DNA of 9,682 nt from positions 1 to 9,682 of the forward strand of contig JAUWTR010000029.1 of NCBI GenBank assembly GCA_030614645.1, in the 5' to 3' direction. The position numbers and the translations under genes were made by a program. How positions within the stretch are numbered: the first letter of the stretch is position 1; each line of letters starts with the position of its first letter. Below, piece after piece: positions 6,547-9,682 of this stretch. Source of the stretch: Candidatus Aminicenantota bacterium. GTDB taxonomy: Bacteria > Acidobacteriota > Aminicenantia > Aminicenantales > Aminicenantaceae. The notes beneath the pieces are model-generated. The model was not told the DNA's origin. It searched no databases and saw only the letters and a list, made by a program, of their open reading frames with translations.

Positions 6547-7716
6547 ATGCAAATTAATGACCTATTAAAGGCTGCTATCGAAATTGAAGCATCGGATCTG
6601 CATTTAAAAGCGGGGAATTTCCCTGTTATCCGCATTTTTGGAAAACTTCATAATTTAAAAGGCTTACCCCGTCTTTCAATTCAGGATACCAGGCAATTAG
6701 CAAACCAAATAACCAATGAACAGCAAAAAAAAGATTTAGAAAAGGAATTAGATATCGATTTGGCTTATAGTCTGCCAGGATTTGGTAGATTCAGAGGAAG
6801 TATTTATCAACAAAGAAACAGTCTTGCTATTGTGCTGCGGATTATCCCGTTAGAAGTAATGTCGATTTCAGACTTATTGCTTCCTGAAACTATTGAGTCT
6901 ATTGCAGATGAACAGCGTGGCCTGGTAATGGTAACTGGAACGACTGGTTCAGGTAAGACTACAACCCTGGCTTCGATGATCAATTATATTAATGAGAATA
7001 GATCAGAAAATATTATTACGATAGAAGATCCCATAGAGTATCTCCACACTGATAAAAAAAGTATGATCAGCCAACGGGAAGTCGGAGTAGATGTCGTTTC
7101 ATTTTCCCGGGGATTGAGATCTTCTCTGCGCGAGGATCCTGATATTATTCTTGTAGGAGAAATGCGTGATTTGGCTACAATTGAAACCGCTCTTATGGCA
7201 GCAGAGACTGGGCATCTAGTCCTAAGTACCCTCCACACTACAGATGCACCTGAGACAATAAATAGGATTATTTCAATTTTCGCGCCACATCATCAGCGGC
7301 AAATACGGCTCCAGCTTGCAAGTATTATTAAAGCTGTAATCTCCATGCGGCTGATCCCAAAAAAAGATGGATCAGGACGGGTACCTGCAGTAGAAGTAAT
7401 GCTAAATACGCCTTATATCGCAGAGTGTATTCGTGATCGTGAAAAAACAGTTTTAATAAGAGATGCCATTGCCTCTGGATTATCTCAATATAAAATGCAG
7501 ACATTTGACCAATCTATTTACCACCTTTACAAAGAGGGATATATCTCTTACGAGCAGGGAATGCGTTATTCTTCCAGTCCTGATAATTTTAAATTGAGAG
7601 TTATGGGAATTCAGTCTACTTTAGATGTTGCGATGGAAGATATGGAAAAGGAAATGGGAAAAATTGAGCGGGGAAAAAAGAAAGAAGAAGAAAATGGGGA
7701 GGGCTTTGATATATAA
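6547..7716 (+). CDS. pilT: Type IV pilus twitching-motility ATPase PilT
   Basis: PilT is the hexameric cytoplasmic ATPase that drives pilus retraction. The protein is 389 aa. The N-terminal domain (about 1-100) starts with the typical DLLKAAIEIEASDLHLKAG. The RecA-like domain has Walker A GTTGSGKT (131-138), the Asp box ITIEDPIEY (157-165), Walker B IILVGEMRD (200-208, catalytic Glu probably E205) and the His box TGHLVLSTLHT (221-231). The VGEMRD form and the lack of the tetracysteine zinc motif of PilB/GspE ATPases favour PilT/PilU over an assembly ATPase. PilT versus PilU cannot be settled from this alone. The C-terminus has an extra charged tail (about 360-389, ERGKKKEEENGEGFDI). A strong AGGAGAGAGG site lies just before the ATG. 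No other pilus gene is in view; alaS follows immediately. Confidence 0.93.
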   Translation: MQINDLLKAAIEIEASDLHLKAGNFPVIRIFGKLHNLKGLPRLSIQDTRQLANQITNEQQKKDLEKELDIDLAYSLPGFGRFRGSIYQQRNSLAIVLRIIPLEVMSISDLLLPETIESIADEQRGLVMVTGTTGSGKTTTLASMINYINENRSENIITIEDPIEYLHTDKKSMISQREVGVDVVSFSRGLRSSLREDPDIILVGEMRDLATIETALMAAETGHLVLSTLHTTDAPETINRIISIFAPHHQRQIRLQLASIIKAVISMRLIPKKDGSGRVPAVEVMLNTPYIAECIRDREKTVLIRDAIASGLSQYKMQTFDQSIYHLYKEGYISYEQGMRYSSSPDNFKLRVMGIQSTLDVAMEDMEKEMGKIERGKKKEEENGEGFDI

Positions 7717-9682
7717 ATGAAAGTTCAGGAAATCAGAGCTGCCTTTTTAGATTTTTTCAAAGGGAAAGGTCATAAGATTGTAAAAAGTTCACCTTTGATC
7801 CCGCAGGGTGATCCTTCTCTGCTTTTTACAAATGCAGGTATGAACCAGTTTAAAAATATTTTTCTTGGGCTGGAAAAAACGAGTTACAAAAGAGCTGCTT
7901 CCGTACAGAAATGTATGCGAGTCAGTGGAAAACATAACGACTTTGAGGAGGTTGGGCGTTCAAGTAAACATCATACTTTTTTTGAGATGCTGGGAAATTT
8001 TTCCTTTGGCGATTATTTCAAAAAAAAATGTATTGAATATTCTTGGGAACTAATTCTGGATGTATATAAAATAAGCAGTAAAAAACTATATATTACTGTC
8101 TATGAGGAAGATGATGAGGCCTTTGATATCTGGAACAAAGAAATAGGGATCAAAGAGGACAGACTATTCTGCTTTGGAAAAGAAGAAAATTATTGGAGCA
8201 TGGGCAATACAGGCCCTTGTGGACCATGTTCTGAGATACACTATGAACTTGATACAGAATATGAAAAAGGAGAGCCGAAGAAGTTAATTGAAAGTGGTAG
8301 CGATCGTTTTATAGAGTTGTGGAACCTTGTGTTTATGCAGTTTAACAGGGACAAAAATGGAAAACTCCATTCACTTCCAGCACCTTCAGTTGATACTGGG
8401 ATGGGGCTTGAACGAATGGTAACGGTTCTTCAAAAGAAAAAAAGCAATTATGATACTGAACTTTTTATGCCTATTATTAATGCTGTATGTGATTTGTGCG
8501 ACTACGAGTATCCATCTTTACAAGAAAACGATATCCAGATAAGAGTCATATCAGATCATCTAAGAGCCATCTCTTTTTTGATAGGAGATGGGATTATGCC
8601 GGCTAATGAGGGGCGTGGATATGTTTTGCGCAGATTGATCCGGAAGGCATTCAGAGCCGGCAATAGATTAGGATTAAATGAACCTTTTCTCTTTAAGCTT
8701 ACGGGATGTGTAATTGATGTTATGAAAGATAGTTATCCTGAGATGATATCTTCAGCTTCATATATCTCAACAGTATGCCAAGCTGAAGAAAAAAGATTTT
8801 ATGCTACTTTATCTGCTGGACTTAAAACAATCCAGCAGTACATATCTGAGGCCAAAAAAGATAATGAGAAAATTATCTCAGGAGACAGATTGTTTAAGCT
8901 TTATGACACACATGGTTTTCCTCTTGAACTGTCAAAAGAACTTGCAGAAGAAAAAAAACTATCTATTGATGAATCTGGGTTTTATAACGAAATGGAAAAA
9001 CAGCGAACAAGAGCCAGGCAAGCATGGAAAGGAGATGTAAAACAGAATGACATTAAAGCTTATAAAAAGGTAAAAGACCTGAAGACTCGATTTTTAGGAT
9101 ATAAGACTGACATCGCCATAGATGCTGAAGTACAAGCTTTGATGAAGAATGGGACTAAGGTTGAGAGCTTAAAAAAGGGAGATAAGGGAGAGGTTTTCCT
9201 TAATGAAACCCCCTTTTATGCAGAGGCCGGAGGACAGGTAGGGGATAAAGGAGTTTTAAAAAACATCCATTTTTCTGCATTGGTGGAAAAGGTATTTTCT
9301 CCGGTCCCAAATATAATCTCGCATAAAGTAAAAGTTGTTTCAGGGGATATTAGAGTCGGTGACTCAGTAGAAGCTGCGATTGATAAAGGCAGGAGAAGAT
9401 CCCTAAGCAAAAATCATAGTGCAACCCATCTCCTTCATTCCTCCCTCCGGCAGATCTTGGGTGATCATGTAAAACAATCGGGCTCTTTGGTATCACCTTT
9501 CCGGCTTAGATTTGATTTTACCCATTTTGATTCTATAACCACTCATGAGAGAAAGGCGATAGAGTCACAGGTCAATAAGAAGATTCAGGAAAACATCCCT
9601 ATAACAACCCGGATTACCTCTTATGAGCAGGCCCTAAAAGAAGGTGCAGTAGCGATTTTTGAGGAGAAATATAAGGAAGATG
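7717..9682 (+). CDS. alaS: Alanyl-tRNA synthetase, 3'-partial
   Basis: AlaRS charges tRNA-Ala and edits Ser/Gly mischarging. The frame is open from ATG-7717 to the window end: 655 full codons of a protein usually about 870-880 aa. The start MKVQEIRAAFLDFFKGKGH matches the family. Class II catalytic motifs are clear: LLFTNAGMNQFKNIFLG (motif 1 region), GKHNDFEEVGRSSKHHTFF (71-89) then EMLGNFSFGDYFK (motif 2 region), and GMGLERM (228-234, motif 3). The tRNA-recognition region follows, with NEGRGYVLRRLIRKA. The editing domain has FYAEAGGQVGD and the zinc motif's first half NHSATHLLH (H567, H571), then LGDHVKQSGSLV. The Cys-containing second half, the rest of the editing domain and the oligomerisation C-Ala domain lie beyond the edge. 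The ATG directly follows the pilT TAA; GGGGAGGG (7696-7703) is 13 nt upstream, so the two genes are cotranscribed and likely coupled. Confidence 0.97.
   Translation, partial: MKVQEIRAAFLDFFKGKGHKIVKSSPLIPQGDPSLLFTNAGMNQFKNIFLGLEKTSYKRAASVQKCMRVSGKHNDFEEVGRSSKHHTFFEMLGNFSFGDYFKKKCIEYSWELILDVYKISSKKLYITVYEEDDEAFDIWNKEIGIKEDRLFCFGKEENYWSMGNTGPCGPCSEIHYELDTEYEKGEPKKLIESGSDRFIELWNLVFMQFNRDKNGKLHSLPAPSVDTGMGLERMVTVLQKKKSNYDTELFMPIINAVCDLCDYEYPSLQENDIQIRVISDHLRAISFLIGDGIMPANEGRGYVLRRLIRKAFRAGNRLGLNEPFLFKLTGCVIDVMKDSYPEMISSASYISTVCQAEEKRFYATLSAGLKTIQQYISEAKKDNEKIISGDRLFKLYDTHGFPLELSKELAEEKKLSIDESGFYNEMEKQRTRARQAWKGDVKQNDIKAYKKVKDLKTRFLGYKTDIAIDAEVQALMKNGTKVESLKKGDKGEVFLNETPFYAEAGGQVGDKGVLKNIHFSALVEKVFSPVPNIISHKVKVVSGDIRVGDSVEAAIDKGRRRSLSKNHSATHLLHSSLRQILGDHVKQSGSLVSPFRLRFDFTHFDSITTHERKAIESQVNKKIQENIPITTRITSYEQALKEGAVAIFEEKYKED

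Noticed and set aside
6984..7238. Antisense reading frame of about 84 codons opposite pilT
   Set aside because: It lies entirely opposite the conserved ATPase core of pilT; no recognisable protein and no start signal were seen.
8801..9040. Short forward frame within alaS, and a similar one at 7865-8053
   Set aside because: Both are out-of-frame shadows of alaS, whose own frame is open without a stop from 7717 to the end of the window.
9216..9410. Antisense frame of about 64 codons opposite alaS
   Set aside because: It is the mirror of the conserved AlaRS editing-domain coding region, with no family features.

Overview
The window is a strictly co-directional (+ strand), AT-rich bacterial segment. 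No reverse-strand gene, RNA gene, mobile element or CRISPR array was seen. It is a core-genome region: a heat-shock chaperone operon, then a Ser/Thr protein kinase, a type IV pilus retraction ATPase and alanyl-tRNA synthetase. HrcA, HrcA-linked dnaK, a PilT and a soluble Hanks-type kinase point to a bacterium with type IV pili. The style (compact operons, MEMO-family gene beside hrcA, reduced chaperone) would fit one of the less-studied phyla such as Omnitrophota or Elusimicrobiota, but that placement is only a guess.

Layout. (1) 1-726: MEMO1-family protein (AmmeMemoRadiSam system protein B type), with its N-terminus lost off the left edge. (2) 727-812: short intergenic gap with a good sigma-70-type promoter (TTGACA / TGcTATATA) but no CIRCE operator. 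(3) 813-5195: hrcA-grpE-dnaK-dnaJ, with gaps of 8 and 3 nt and then a 14-nt overlap. The encoded DnaK is only 528 aa: the nucleotide-binding domain and substrate-binding beta-sandwich are complete, but the C-terminal helical lid is absent and dnaJ begins in its place. (4) 5155-5489: a broken rsmE (16S rRNA m3U1498 methyltransferase). An N-terminal piece of about 63 codons and a C-terminal piece remain in different frames, and the middle with the SAM-binding site is missing. (5) 5491-6432: Ser/Thr kinase with a C-terminal four-cysteine zinc ribbon and no membrane segment. (6) 6433-6546: the longest gap, holding a plausible promoter (TTGAAA-N17-TAAAAT). (7) 6547-7716: pilT. (8) 7717-9682: alaS, starting directly after the pilT stop and running off the right edge after 655 codons.

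How the genes work together. HrcA is the repressor of class I heat-shock genes; DnaK, DnaJ and GrpE form the Hsp70 cycle (ATPase, J-protein, nucleotide exchange factor). RsmE often follows dnaJ in bacteria, so its remnant marks a conserved operon that has decayed. The most notable points are the lidless DnaK in an otherwise complete Hsp70 operon, and the decayed rsmE directly after it. No wholly new multi-gene system was recognised here.
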